Assembly: GCF_000516985.1 (NCBI RefSeq)
Contig: NW_006917094.1
Coordinates: 3,861,833-3,925,832 of the forward strand
Length of the DNA: 64,000 nucleotides
Origin: Pestalotiopsis fici W106-1
Taxonomy: Eukaryota; Ascomycota; Sordariomycetes; Amphisphaeriales; Sporocadaceae
Reading direction: 5' to 3'
Below, piece after piece: positions 1 to 10,461 of the stretch. Below the pieces are notes generated by a model. The model did not search any database. It worked only from the letters and a program-made list of their open reading frames with translations, and had not been told where the DNA came from. Each line of letters opens with the position of its first letter. The first letter of the stretch is position 1. The position numbers and the translations under genes were made by a program.

Positions 1-480
1 TCTGGCAAATGTGAACTCGAGAGATGCCTCTGGAGCCCAACAATGACGGCCCGCCGGATGTTGTGTGCTTCTTCAAACTCTCGAATTTCTTGAGCGGCCC
101 CGGAACCGCTCATCACGGGCATGCTAACATCTTGTCTGGTTTCAGCCGGGCTCTTGTGTATGGCAAGTAATGGTGGAACGAACCCAAGAGAATAGACCGG
201 AATCGGCTTGGCTCTTTCTTATAAGCATTGACTGCCTCGAGTCCATTTTCTACCAGTTCAACCGGTTGATACAATATCTCACAATATCTGCCAAATATCT
301 GCCAAGACGCACTTTGTATCAGCCTCCATGCTTGCAATTGAGGAATTCATGAACAAGTAAAGAACAAATCCGTACCTGACGTCGGACGTCACTGTGCACA
401 GCAATGAGAAGGGTGATGCCCCCGGGCGCTGAAGGAGCGCTGCCGTCATTTCCGCTCTGAACGCCCGAGGACGACTCCAT
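1..480 (-). CDS. Response-regulator receiver-domain protein, divergent, partial at left edge
   Basis: The sequence shows three joined exons on the minus strand: 480-376, 298-184 and 130 to beyond position 1. Introns are 77 and 53 nt with GT-AG ends. The joined protein starts at an ATG at 480 and has a Ser/Gly-rich leader of about 20 residues. It then reads as a receiver fold: a first beta strand (ITLLIAV), a helix, the ENGLEAVNAYKKEPSRF stretch, and the phosphoacceptor strand ILLDVSMPVMSG. Family knowledge: receivers take a phosphate on this Asp from a histidine kinase or phosphotransfer protein. The acidic pair that normally follows strand 1 (DDN) reads AVH here, and the usual Thr/Ser after strand 4 is Gln (VGLQ). 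The domain may be the end of a hybrid kinase or a stand-alone regulator; the C terminus lies outside the window. The start is uncertain because no kinase domain is seen upstream. Confidence 0.6.
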
Positions 481-643
481 GTTCGACCAAGTCGGCCTTC
501 AGATCAACAATTGTGTAGAAGAGATTCGAAATCGCAACCTTGAGCAGTTTTTGAGAGGCCTGGGAATCGATGATGGGTAGATGTGTATGGATGAACGGAG
601 GAAGCGCCAACCCGAGCTTAAGCGCCGAGACTCGATGCGGGTC
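446..643 (-). other. Open stretch of 65 codons with protein-like composition, unassigned
   Basis: A minus-strand frame is open from just after a TAA at 646-644 to a TGA at 448-446. It includes the segments PFIHTHLPIIDSQASQ and KLLKVAISNLFYTIVDL. Composition and hydrophobic periodicity look protein-like. It overlaps the first exon of the receiver gene in another frame and lies downstream of the SDR gene. It could be a terminal exon of an unrecognised gene, a relic, or chance. I recognise no family. Confidence 0.25.
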
Positions 644-903
644 TTACGTTTTTGGGAGTTGAGTGGCTGGAAGCTGGTAAATGCTTCACCGTTGCAGCCA
701 ATTCCTCTACCGTGAAATAAATCATGAAAGAAATGTAATTTTTTATTATTAAATATCCACATGATGTTTTTCACTTGAACATGAATATTTAAATTCACTG
801 ACGAACGAGCATGAGCGAGTACACTACAAGTAGCTTTGGGAGACTGTATACATTCCATCTTTAACGGTCCGCTCTGTCTTTGGCACATACTACACCAAAG
901 CCA

Positions 904-2152
904 TTACATTGTTAAGCGGAACTTCAAGATATCCCTCTCGGCAATGTCTTTGCTCTTAGCCTCAAGCTCCTGCATATCCCAAGCAACGCTGACGAATCGT
1001 CCTCCGAGCCATGGCCGGTGCTCTTTTCCAAGCCACATGATCGTGTCGCCACACAGCTCAGGCTTATCGGTCAAGTATTCATGTGTTTCCTTGGGCACTA
1101 AAAGAAATGATGGGTCAGAAATCTATAGATCAGGATTACGACATCTGTGAGGTTTACGGCCAATAGTATGCCTTACACACTCAAGATAATATGTGTGTCG
1201 GGAGAAAGTCATGGCATGCGAGGATGTAAATATACTTACTGTTTGTAGCCAACTCTGTCATTACGCTTCCGGGATGGATGGCAAAACAAACCAGTCCCTG
1301 GTCGCTGTATTCGGAGTTGATAAACTCGGCAAGCCGGCATACCTAGAAACTTTGTCAACACAAGCAAAAACAATCTGGTCGGAAAAGCAAAATGACTAAC
1401 TGCAAACTTTGTTGTCTGATACCCGGACGCACCCGGCCAATGCACGATACCTCCATAAGACGAAGTGAGTATGTTTGTCTTCAAGTTGCCTTTGAGCAGA
1501 AGCGGTATGAAATATTTCGAGCAAAGATAAGTGCCCTTGATATTGATGTCCCAAGTCTTCCACCTGTTTATGTACTCAGATTAGTCCAAGAGGAACACGA
1601 AACGGGCTTGGATACTTGAAAATGGATTCTTGTGTCACAAGATACACAAAGAGGTTAAGATACAAGAATTGCTGTCAGTGGTACTAACCATTCGGTAGGA
1701 TCAGAATCGGCAAGGGGCTTCCAGTCTTCCAGATAGCCTGCGTTGTTGATCAAGACATCAAGAGCGCCGCCAAACTCGCGGGTGACCGTCTCGGCAGCGG
1801 CTCGGACACTGTCCTCGGAAGTTACGTCGACCTTGAGGCTGAGGACCTGGGGGGCAGGCCATTGCGGGCCGGCCGCCTCCTTGAGCTCCTTTTCGATCGA
1901 CGAGAGGTCGGACCGAGCGGCAATGGCAATCTTGCTGCATCCCGCGGCGGCGTAGCTCAGCGCCGTGGCCCGGCCGATGCCCTTGGAGGCTCCCGTGATG
2001 AGGACCGATCGGCCCGACAGATTGGCGTTCTTGGGGGAGATGAAGTCATATGTGTCTCCGTGCACCGTCTCGGTAAAGGACTGGAGAGCCCTGAGGTTTT
2101 CAAAAGCGCTCGGTATGGCTGCCGAGTTTGAGGCACTAACGAATTCGGCCAT
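904..2152 (-). CDS. Short-chain dehydrogenase/reductase (SDR), NAD(P)-dependent
   Basis: Four exons on the minus strand (2152-1689, 1563-1401, 1342-1240, 1097-904) give 307 residues. All introns are GT-AG and the phases join cleanly. Classical SDR features are present: the nucleotide-binding TGASKGIG motif near residue 54, NNAG after the fourth strand, and the catalytic Ser with YxxxK (SSYGGIVHW then GYQTTK), followed by the HPGSVMTELAT segment typical of the family after the active site. The enzyme should reduce or oxidise a carbonyl or alcohol using NAD(H) or NADP(H); the substrate cannot be told from sequence. About 45 residues precede the Rossmann fold and show no clear targeting signal. 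The start ATG at 2152 is the first in frame. Its neighbours suggest no pathway. Confidence 0.85.
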
Positions 2153-4068
2153 GTTTCTTTATTCTTTCTTGGGACTCGAGTGATGGCATGAATCCAAACA
2201 CATTACTGGCAAAAATACTTGACTATACAACATCTCATATACCCGAGGCGATGTGGGTCCAGCACGCCATGACGAATAGACGGTGTTAACGGCTTTTATT
2301 CCCGAACTCTGCATTCATTTATGCACGGATTGAACTTTGCTAATGGTCAGTAATTCTTTGCCAAAGCCTAAGCCTTGCTACTTTAGGGAAATGTTATCTC
2401 CTGTACAGATCGGCCTTCAGGGGGGTTTAATATCATCATACTGACTGATATGACTTCGAACATGTTGGATGATGTGGAACATGCTGTTGCCTGAGTCCCA
2501 TCCAAATACTCACTCTTTCTTTTCTTGGGATCTTCCTAGCTCAGTAATAATATTTTCTCATATCGAAGGGATGTTTTCCCTTGCGATACAGGCTTGCAGC
2601 AATCGACCAGCAAGGTGAGCATACTTGTTATGCAATGATGACGCCGCGAGGGAAACATGATGCGGCAAGATGCAAAAGTCGTCAGTAACCATCTCGTGAG
2701 CACCACAGGCCGCTAGTTCACAAGTGCTTATCTGTGATATGATTCGGAGTTTGGCGAGATAGACTGATGCCAGGCGCAATAACTCTAGTGTCGGGAGCTC
2801 TTATACTAGCAAACACTGATTTGAACTTCAGTCACTGATCCTAATGTTGTTGTACGAAATATTAATAGAAACCCGTTTATGACATTGTTTAATTTGGCTG
2901 CAAAACTGCCGGTCTACCATGGTCTTGATGAATTGTATTGAGTGCCTGTAATTAATGATTTGCTCAAATAGCGAGTCAAGATATATATTACTAGAGTTGT
3001 GTAACCCTGGCATCATGGTTGTGATTGACAACATGATCCTTCAACTGGGATCGGCTGGCCCTTGTGAAAAAGGTATTTGCAGAGTTTATCTTGGCGAGGA
3101 TACAGCTTCACAAGTCATTTCCGGCAGATGTTTGCAAAGAATCTTTGGCCAAAGATCAATGTGCAGGATGTAAAGTGAGTTTCCTGCGTTTTCTATTCTG
3201 GTATATGCTTTTACGTATGTACCAAGTCAGAATTAATCTGCTGATATGTTTGGTTTTCGGGTTTAATCAAAACGTGGGCATATCTGGCATATCTCGGACC
3301 TATTATTACCAAACCAGGTCGGGCCGTGGCAAGTTGCGATCATTTGTGCGTCAAGCTAGACGTGTGGAAAACCTTTTTCTTCCCCCCTTGTTCACTACGA
3401 AGCCAAATTCTGTCCAGAAAGGTGTTCTCCGCTTATAACCTGACATAAAGAAGACACTTTCAACAATCCACGAATCTACAGGCCACAGTGGTGCAGTGGA
3501 AATCCGCTCAGCTCATAGAGAGCAAGCACACGAAGGTCTCTCTTCTGGCTGGGCCCGTCCTCCCCCAGCCAACTTTTTGTTCGATTCCTCCGTCTCTCTT
3601 TGTATTTTTTCTTTTGTTGGGACTCTCCTAGTTACTCTTTCCTGACTACTACAATAGGATAGGTCAGCCATATCTCAGTTGTTTTTGAAAACGTGGCCAC
3701 ATTTACGATCGATAAATGTTTTGTATCAGTAATAAAAGAAAGAGAAAAAGTTGCTCAAGGTCGACTGTTTGCATTGTATCGTAGAGGGCATTTGCGCCAA
3801 GTCTTACTGACATTTATTTTGTGAAGGCTTTTACTCCCTCATTTCACAGATTCCCTCGCTGAACGTGGGTTTATCAGTCATTGAATGCCCGCAGCTGAGC
3901 GCATTTATCATAACAGCAAGTGAAGCACTTGGCTATATATATATATTCTTGTTGATTGGACGATGGTATAGCCGTTATATCAAAGTAAGGAAGACTAGGT
4001 AAATAGAAAAAATTCAATCCTTCTCGTATCCTTTATCAATATCGCTACCGTGTTGAGAGTCAAGACCG
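2153..4068. other. Intergenic, about 1.9 kb
   Basis: No convincing coding gene. The longest plus-strand ORF (3064-3438, 124 codons) looks like chance translation. The region is fairly AT-rich and holds the tRNA-like A/B-box unit at 3489-3610 described separately. It should include the upstream region of the SDR gene and the 3' flank of the coiled-coil gene. Confidence 0.5.
3489..3610 (+). other. Possible Pol III unit or tRNA-derived relic (A box, hairpin, B box, T run)
   Basis: TGGTGCAGTGG at 3489-3499 fits an A box and GTTCGATTCC at 3579-3588 fits a B box except for its first base. A T6 tract follows at 3605-3610. Between the boxes lies a perfect 8-bp hairpin (TGGCTGGG at 3546-3553 pairing with 3564-3571, 10-nt loop). 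The T stem and acceptor stem of a tRNA do not pair, so it is not a working tRNA. It may be a tRNA-derived repeat, a small Pol III RNA, or coincidence. Confidence 0.25.
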
Positions 4069-5736
4069 TTATGCTCTTGAATTGCCAAAGATCGCGAGTC
4101 TTTCTGCACTACTCAGAGGCCTGCGGTTCAGAACGCACCCGCCCTTGCCGTCGTCAGTGTATTGAAGAGCAGAACCCAAGTTTTCAAGGCAAAAAGCACC
4201 AAGAACCTTGCCACTCATACAAACTTTGAGCCAATTCCCAGTCCCATCCTCGAAAATTCGTTCGCACCTCCAAAAGTTGAAGCCTCTTCTCTCTTCATCG
4301 CGAAACCAGCCCAAATTCTTGAGCTCATTGGGCGAAACTGGACGAATTCCTGTAGGGAACCCGCCTTTCAATAATAACAAGGAAACTTCTCCATCCCTCA
4401 CAATCCCAGGACAGAAGACCTGCTCGACTTTCAACTTGATCGACCCCATTGAACGGTGGTATCGATCCAATGCATCTTCCCGTTTCACTCTGTGCCACTC
4501 CTTGCACAGCTGCTCGATTTTGATCGGGTCAGCATCTCCAATGACCCAGTGTATGTAGGCTGCTTTCAAGTGCCCACTCTCTCTCGATTGCTCGAAACGC
4601 TGAAGCCATTCTCCATCCGGCGTAGACAGCGAAGTTGCTGTCGTAGCACTATTGACCATTTGTTTGACGATTTTGGCCCAGAATGACTCGGCAAGCTCAT
4701 CAATAAATCTGGGTTTTCGGTAGAATTGTGACTTGGAGCATTTCCACAGCAAATACTCTTTGATAGCGAACTCCATGTCCTTGGTCCAAGGCTCCGCTGG
4801 TTCGTGAGCTGGATCAGATGAGGGTGGCTGAGGGACCGATTCGAGGTATTCTTGTCTTATCTCCAGAGCCAGAGCGAAATACTTCGACCTCCAACATTGT
4901 TCCTCCACAGATTTTAGTGCGAGAGAAATGCGTTCATCCAGCGGCTTGTTTGAGAATTGCCAGCCATCGAATTCGACGCATCGTCCTAGAACGCTCATCT
5001 CGAGCCACTGCACGATCTCCTCTTCTTCGGTCAATATCTGCGCGGCGCTCTCCCACCCGTTGTCTTTTATGACGCCGTACAGAATGTCGTTGAGATATTC
5101 CCGGAGTCGGCCGTCGAAGTCGAGAAGCCTCTGGCGGACTGGGCCACCAGGACCAGATTGCTCCAGAGCTCTGACCATTTCCCTCATCTGATGACCTTTT
5201 CGTTCGTGATCACCTCGCTCCTCTTTCATCTCTTCCCATTTCTCCCCAATCTCCCGGAGATCGCGCAATTGCTTGACTCTCTCGTTCTCTTCAATTACAA
5301 GGCTCCTCGCGAAGGAATCATCGATAACATTGGAATGATCTACGTCTTCGCTTTTTGCCACGCCTCTCTTCTTGGTCACCACTTGTGCGTCCTTGGTGTC
5401 ACTGCGGCCCGTCTTCTCGGGATCAGAATCGCTGTCACCATCACCATCCCCTCCAGGCCAAAGAGTCCCCTTCCTTCTGCCCCGTGAGTTATTGGGCTTC
5501 TGCCTTGTCTTTGCAGCTGGGCGGCTATCCGGTGGTGGATCAGGAGAAACGACTCGATCATTCCGTCTGGCGACATTTACGGGAACTTGACGATTTGCTG
5601 GAATTGGTCCAGATATGTGGTCTTTGAGATCGATGCTGGCACTACGTGCCTCTCGCTCTTTAGCCTTGGCGATCTTGAGCTTCAAGCTGGTTATATTAGT
5701 ATGAGCATCAATTGGGATCTCTGGTGTAGATTCCAT
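4069..5736 (-). CDS. Hypothetical protein with coiled coil, single exon, 555 aa
   Basis: One uninterrupted minus-strand ORF from an ATG at 5736. I do not recognise the family. Residues 1-35 include a short charged helix with repeated Lys/Glu/Arg. Residues 50-150 are basic and low in complexity, with a KKR cluster and an Asp/Gly/Ser-rich acidic stretch that suggest disorder and possibly nuclear placement. Residues 150-200 (ENERVKQLRDLREIGEKWEE) form a strongly charged likely coiled coil. From about 205 to the end the protein looks globular and alpha-helical with many Trp residues (IVQWLEMS, EEQCWRSKYFALALEIRQEY, EYLLWKCSKSQFYR). No catalytic motif, signal peptide or membrane segment is visible. 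The length and clean open frame support a real gene. Confidence 0.75.
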   Translation of the reverse strand: MESTPEIPIDAHTNITSLKLKIAKAKEREARSASIDLKDHISGPIPANRQVPVNVARRNDRVVSPDPPPDSRPAAKTRQKPNNSRGRRKGTLWPGGDGDGDSDSDPEKTGRSDTKDAQVVTKKRGVAKSEDVDHSNVIDDSFARSLVIEENERVKQLRDLREIGEKWEEMKEERGDHERKGHQMREMVRALEQSGPGGPVRQRLLDFDGRLREYLNDILYGVIKDNGWESAAQILTEEEEIVQWLEMSVLGRCVEFDGWQFSNKPLDERISLALKSVEEQCWRSKYFALALEIRQEYLESVPQPPSSDPAHEPAEPWTKDMEFAIKEYLLWKCSKSQFYRKPRFIDELAESFWAKIVKQMVNSATTATSLSTPDGEWLQRFEQSRESGHLKAAYIHWVIGDADPIKIEQLCKEWHRVKREDALDRYHRSMGSIKLKVEQVFCPGIVRDGEVSLLLLKGGFPTGIRPVSPNELKNLGWFRDEERRGFNFWRCERIFEDGTGNWLKVCMSGKVLGAFCLENLGSALQYTDDGKGGCVLNRRPLSSAERLAIFGNSRA

Positions 5737-6351
5737 GGTATTGATAAGACGTTTTGAGTAAGTATAAGCCGTACAGGTTTGTTAAAGTCCCAAATCATGA
5801 AATATTGGTACTCATTTGTGAGAAAGACAGAGTATTAATCAAAAAAGTACACACGCGTCGAGAGTAGGAAAACTCAAAAAAAAAAAAAAAAATTCGTCGT
5901 CCGCGCGGTGGCCGGGCGCCTCTGCTTCGCATTCTGCCTTGGGCAAATTTCACAAGAGCCTTGCCATCGGATTGTGGAGGGTGGCAACCTATGTACATAG
6001 GGTGGCTCATGAAGCACTGCCACTTTTTATACATGCACGTATGCAGCAAATTGTAGCGTGTCGTATAACGATTGGACCCCACGCCGCTGTTCTCCCTAGC
6101 ACAGTCGAATATGTGCCTCTGCTCAAATTCTACCCTGTGGGTGGACGCCTTGCGCTAATGTATTCAATTAATCGTCTACGATGATCATCTACAGGCTTAG
6201 GAATCATACATCACCTGTCCGGCCTTGGCTGTTCATGCATGCTTCAGACCAGTGACCTTCGTTGAACGTTTTATTCTCGTGTGATTCTGCAAAGGTTACA
6301 ACAAATTGAATATTGGACATCTTCAGACACAGACGTTTTCGGGGCGGCAAT
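5737..6351. promoter_or_regulatory. Divergent intergenic region with A17 tract
   Basis: About 0.6 kb between two divergently transcribed genes, so it should hold both promoters. A run of 17 A at 5876-5892 could act as a nucleosome-depleting poly(dA:dT) element. No clear TATA box was assigned. Confidence 0.45.
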
Positions 6352-7391
6352 ATGGCGTCCTGCGACAGCAGGCAGTCAACACTGGCCACTGAGCAAGAGA
6401 TCGAACTCCGTCATTCACTTGACACGGAGCCTACGGATCTAGAAGTCCAGCGTAAACCCTGGAAGTACGTTGGTTATAGAAGATATGCAAATTTTCTGGC
6501 ATCTGATGACGATCTATTTGTCTTGCGGCGTTTCAAAGATCTGAATATTCGTGTCGCCTTGCTGATGCAGGACAAACTGACCGAGCTTGAGGAGGAGTTG
6601 AACGAGCTGGATGAAGCCTATAGCCAAAGGAGTGCAGTGGATATTCATAATGGGACATTTCGCAACGATGCAGAAGATCGAGAGGAATTGTTGGAGAAGA
6701 TTTCCCAGGGAATATTTCGGTATAGTGAGTTTCTTCTTTTTCCCTTACACACATACCATTATTAATTGACGATGTTCAGACCAAGTCCTTCTACAGCAAT
6801 CCGCACTACAAAAATACCCTCAAGCCTCTAATAGAGACGTTAAAAATATCAGAAACTGGCACGAGAACCACGGCTTTGAGGCGATCGCACGATGCGAGCA
6901 GAACTATCTAAGTTTAGATAACGACCTTGTTTCTGTGTCGCATAAAACCAAAACGCCGTTGCGCCGTGTGATTGATGGCTCATTCCGTCTCCGCACTCTA
7001 TCCTTCTGGAAAGACAAAAAGCGGGAGCCCTCGCTTCCACTATACGATGATAAATACATATCATACTACTCTGATAAACGAATCGATGGGTTTGTCTCGG
7101 GGTTCATCGTGTGTGTTGGTTTGCTCATGCTGATCGCACCTATTTGGATCCTCCAATCCCTACAAACTCTACCGATGAAGTTGGCTGTTATTACAATCTT
7201 CATTGTTGCCTTCTTGCTGATCATGTCTTTCGCCATGGTTGCCAAACCATTCGAGGCCCTCGGGGCCACGGCAGCGTAAGTCAAGTCCCCAATCTAGGTA
7301 CCGAATCTGGAGCAACAAGCTGACCCAGGGAATTTGCAGTTACGCAGCTGTTCTTATGGTCTTTCTACAACTTGGATCAGGCGGAGGCTAA
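6352..7391 (+). CDS. DUF6594-type membrane protein
   Basis: Three exons (6352-6724, 6780-7275, 7340-7391) give 306 residues. An in-frame TTG lies upstream, but the first ATG is at 6352. The N-terminal part (YRRYANFLASDDDLFVLRRF, then LNIRVALLMQDKLTELEEEL) matches the conserved pattern of fungal DUF6594 proteins. A middle helical region follows. The C terminus carries about three hydrophobic helices: near residues 205-230 (FIVCVGLLMLIAPIWIL), 232-255 (LAVITIFIVAFLLIMSFAMV) and the last 20 residues (ATAAYAAVLMVFLQLG). The protein is probably an integral membrane protein; the family has no established biochemical role. Splice phases match exactly, and the tiny last exon finishes the third hydrophobic helix, which supports the model. 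Confidence 0.8.
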
Positions 7392-8649
7392 GGTCTATAG
7401 GAAGCATCCGGCGTTCACCAGACAGGAAAGGGTGCACAAGAGACGCCAACGGGTCGGGTAGGCACGGTATACCATCATCCTTTGTGTGAAACTTTTGCAT
7501 CCTCCATACACATGACCATAGTCAAGCTTCGCTTGGTAGAATACACATGCCCTCTCTCGGCTGATTATCTGTGTCTACCAAGAACTACCTTGATAGTGAA
7601 TCTCATGTTTGGTAGGGCATTTTATCCACTCCCTACTTTGATCACAAACATACCCCAGAACAAATCGTGGTATCAGGGGGAGGATATCGATCTTCGTATG
7701 TTCTTGAAAGCCTGATTGATTTCAGCCATACCCTTTGATATTCATATAAGGCATGAAAATAGTCCGCTATTCGCTGCACAACTCTTACATGATACAAGGC
7801 AAGCGGTCTGGCATCCAACATGTATGAAAGTGGCGGAACGTTTCGTTTTATTCTGCTAACGGTGATTACCTACCCAAGGGACATTCGCCATAAAAATAAT
7901 CCTTCGATTAGTAAAGATTCATTCAATGGTATTTTGAGCCTCTTGCCATTTACTTTCGTGAGTAAGTGAGTGAGACGCATATACAAATTCCCATAAGCTC
8001 TTCCAATATCTCCAGCCCGCTCGCGCACTTGGGGAAAGGCCCCCGGCCCCCCGGAGCCGACGACCATTTTAGGCTAAATAGGATACCACTAAAGGCAGCC
8101 GCCCAGCACCGGATGATTGAATCAGATCCACCACGAGCAACAGCATTCGCCTGTATCTCTAGCAAAGTACCGATCTACCCACATGTACAAGCAGGTTTTA
8201 AAAGTGGCCGAAAAGGAAGAGACGAAATATTGTTTACTGCTGCGCCAATTCAGTTGTTATCTAGTAGGAAATAGCTTGAATAGGCGGGTGATGAACCAAC
8301 AACTGGCCTAAGAAGAAGGACTGTACACATTCTCACGGTACTACGACGACTCTGATTCGTGCGCTTTTATCATGTTTTGTGACAAGCTTCGCCTCAAACA
8401 GGCCCGTAGCTCAAAGTGTCATGGATATTGAGCCAGGGAACATATCTTAACAAGTATACATGTTTAGCATGATATTATCCCTCAACTTCCTTTTCTTTTC
8501 TAATTACCTGCTCTGCCTTGTCCTCTTCTCGGGGTCCTTTGGCATATACCGAGTCACTTGCATGAACGGCACACGCCTGCATATGATAGACAGGAAACCC
8601 CTCTCTTGAAGATACCCGTGATACATAACTCAAAAGGTCACCAAAAAAA
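7392..8649. other. Intergenic, about 1.25 kb
   Basis: No supported gene. It is the upstream region of the reductase gene. A GGCTAAA motif sits at 8072-8078, matching the GGC(A/T)4 pattern recognised by XlnR/Xyr1-type regulators, but such a 7-mer is expected about every 500 bp by chance. Confidence 0.4.
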
Positions 8650-10461
8650 ATGTATAAGAAGAGTTTGATCCCGCATTTCCGCAGCGCTCTCTGCTGGTTC
8701 CCGTCACGTCCTCTTTCTTACTCCAACTCTATTTCTCTGCAAACTCGTCTGAAAACACGAGGCTTGCCAAATCAACGCTGCAGCATCGCTGCCGTACTAC
8801 CACAACAGAGACGTTACAATCACACCGAGAGACGCAATATGACGGGCTCAACTATCAAGCTCAGCAGCGGCTATGAGAGTGAGTAGTCCACATTGCTGAG
8901 CTCCCTGGGCCAGATATAGTTCGAGTTATTGAAAAGGGCTGACAATAACATCTTTAGTGCCCCAGGTGGGCTTTGGGTTGTGGAAGGTTGACAACAAGAT
9001 ATGCGCCGACACCGTTTACAATGCCATCAAGGCGGGCTATAGATTGCTCGACGGAGCTTGCGGTAAGTAGAAAAAAGAAGAGCAGACCTTGCCATATTCG
9101 TCTCCTCTTTCTCACCTCCGAAATAACAATGATGCCCTCCACTACACAATGTCTTACAGCGATGACGCCAAGACTATCTTTCTACTCTTTTCTCGCCAGC
9201 AAAAGCACCGAGTTGGAGGGGGGAACAAGAAGGGAAAAAAAAGTCTTGACGTCCATCGTTGAACCTACACTTCTTGTGACTTGACTTTTGGCAATTACCC
9301 CGCGATCGAGAGACCCTGAAGCCCGCTTTGTCTATCAAACCGGAGAAACGGTCTTGGACCCTATTGGCGCCCAGAGGAGGGAAGCTCCGCCAAGCTCTAT
9401 AGCGACCAGGGGTTTGAGACATTGCGGCTCCGGTATAGTCAATCTATTGGCATTCCTGCATCTGGTTCAACACCACGTGCCACATTTCACACTGACTAAT
9501 TTTGAGTGACGTTTTTTTTTTTTCGGTTCATGACTGACTCAAAAGTTTCCTGTCTACAGACTACGGAAATGAAAAGGAATGCGGCGAGGGCGTCGCCCGT
9601 GCCCTCAAGGAAGGCCTCGTGAAGCGCGAGGAGCTCTTCATCGTGTCCAAGCTATGGCCCACGTTCAACGACCCGGAGCAGGTCGAACCCGTGGTGAAGC
9701 GGCAGCTGTCGGACTGGGGCATTGACTACTTTGATCTGTACCTCATCCACTTTCCGGGCGCGCTCAAGTTTGTCGACCCCTCGGTCCGCTACCCTCCGGG
9801 CTGGCACCACGACGGCAAGTCGCAGATTGTCAAGTCCAAGACCACCATCCAGGACACCTGGCGGGCCGTCGAGGCCCTCGTCGACGCCGGTCTCGCCAAG
9901 AGTATCGGCATCTCCAACTTCCAGGCCCAGCTCATTTACGACATGCTGCGCTACGCCCGCATCCCGCCCGCCACGCTGCAGATCGAGCACCACCCGTACC
10001 TCGTGCAGCAGGAGCTGCTCAACCTGGCCAAGGAGGAGGGCATCGCCGTGACGGCCTACAGCTCCTTTGGCCCCGCCAGTTTCCTCGAGTTCGGCTTCAA
10101 GCATGCCGAGGCTCTCGTGCCGCTGCTCAAGGACGACCTGATCACCGGCATCGCCAAGAAACACGGCAAGGAACCCTCGCAGGTGCTGCTTCGCTGGGCG
10201 ACACAGCGCGGACTGGCTGTCATTCCCAAAACAAGCCGTCCCGAGATCCTGGCGCAGAATTTGGATGTCAACAGCTTTGACCTCGACCAGGAGGATATCG
10301 ACAAGATCTCAGCCAAGGACTCTGGTATTCGCTTCAACCAGCCCTCGAATGTAAGCAAATTCCTTAATTGTGTGATCACCAAGCAGGCCCTTAATACAAC
10401 TATGCTGACCACTGTGTAACAACAGTACTTTGACACTCAAAAGATGTGGATCTTTGGTTAA
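8650..10461 (+). CDS. Xylose-reductase-like aldo/keto reductase
   Basis: Exons are 8650-8878, 8958-9062, 9560-10350 and 10426-10461. From the internal ATG at 8839 the protein has 323 residues, the normal size for D-xylose reductases. From the ATG at 8650 it gains 63 residues. In the short form the AKR tetrad is Asp45, Tyr50, Lys79 and His112 (HFP). The [17 protein letters not shown] loop and the [14 protein letters not shown] and [12 protein letters not shown] segments are typical of fungal xylose reductases, which reduce xylose to xylitol with NAD(P)H in the cytosol. The cofactor loop reads [10 protein letters not shown] rather than the usual IPKSNxxxRL, so the Arg and Asn that contact the NADPH phosphate are not kept. 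The 63-residue extension is rich in Arg/Lys and Ser with one acidic residue, like a mitochondrial presequence, but may be 5' UTR. Intron 2 is unusually long at 497 nt. Confidence 0.88.

Noticed and set aside
499..888. 129-codon minus-strand ORF after the SDR gene
   Set aside because: Composition is not protein-like and it conflicts with the better 446-643 frame.
3064..3438. 124-codon plus-strand ORF
   Set aside because: Low-quality composition, no motif, and a possible donor inside it with no partner exon.
3482..3600. Intact tRNA gene
   Set aside because: A and B boxes are present, but neither the T stem nor the acceptor stem can pair, and no sound anticodon arm forms.
5876..5892. A17 tract as retroelement tail
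   Set aside because: No target-site duplication or element sequence beside it.
9652..10164. 170-codon antisense ORF in the reductase gene
   Set aside because: Shadow of the GC-rich reductase exon; no independent support.
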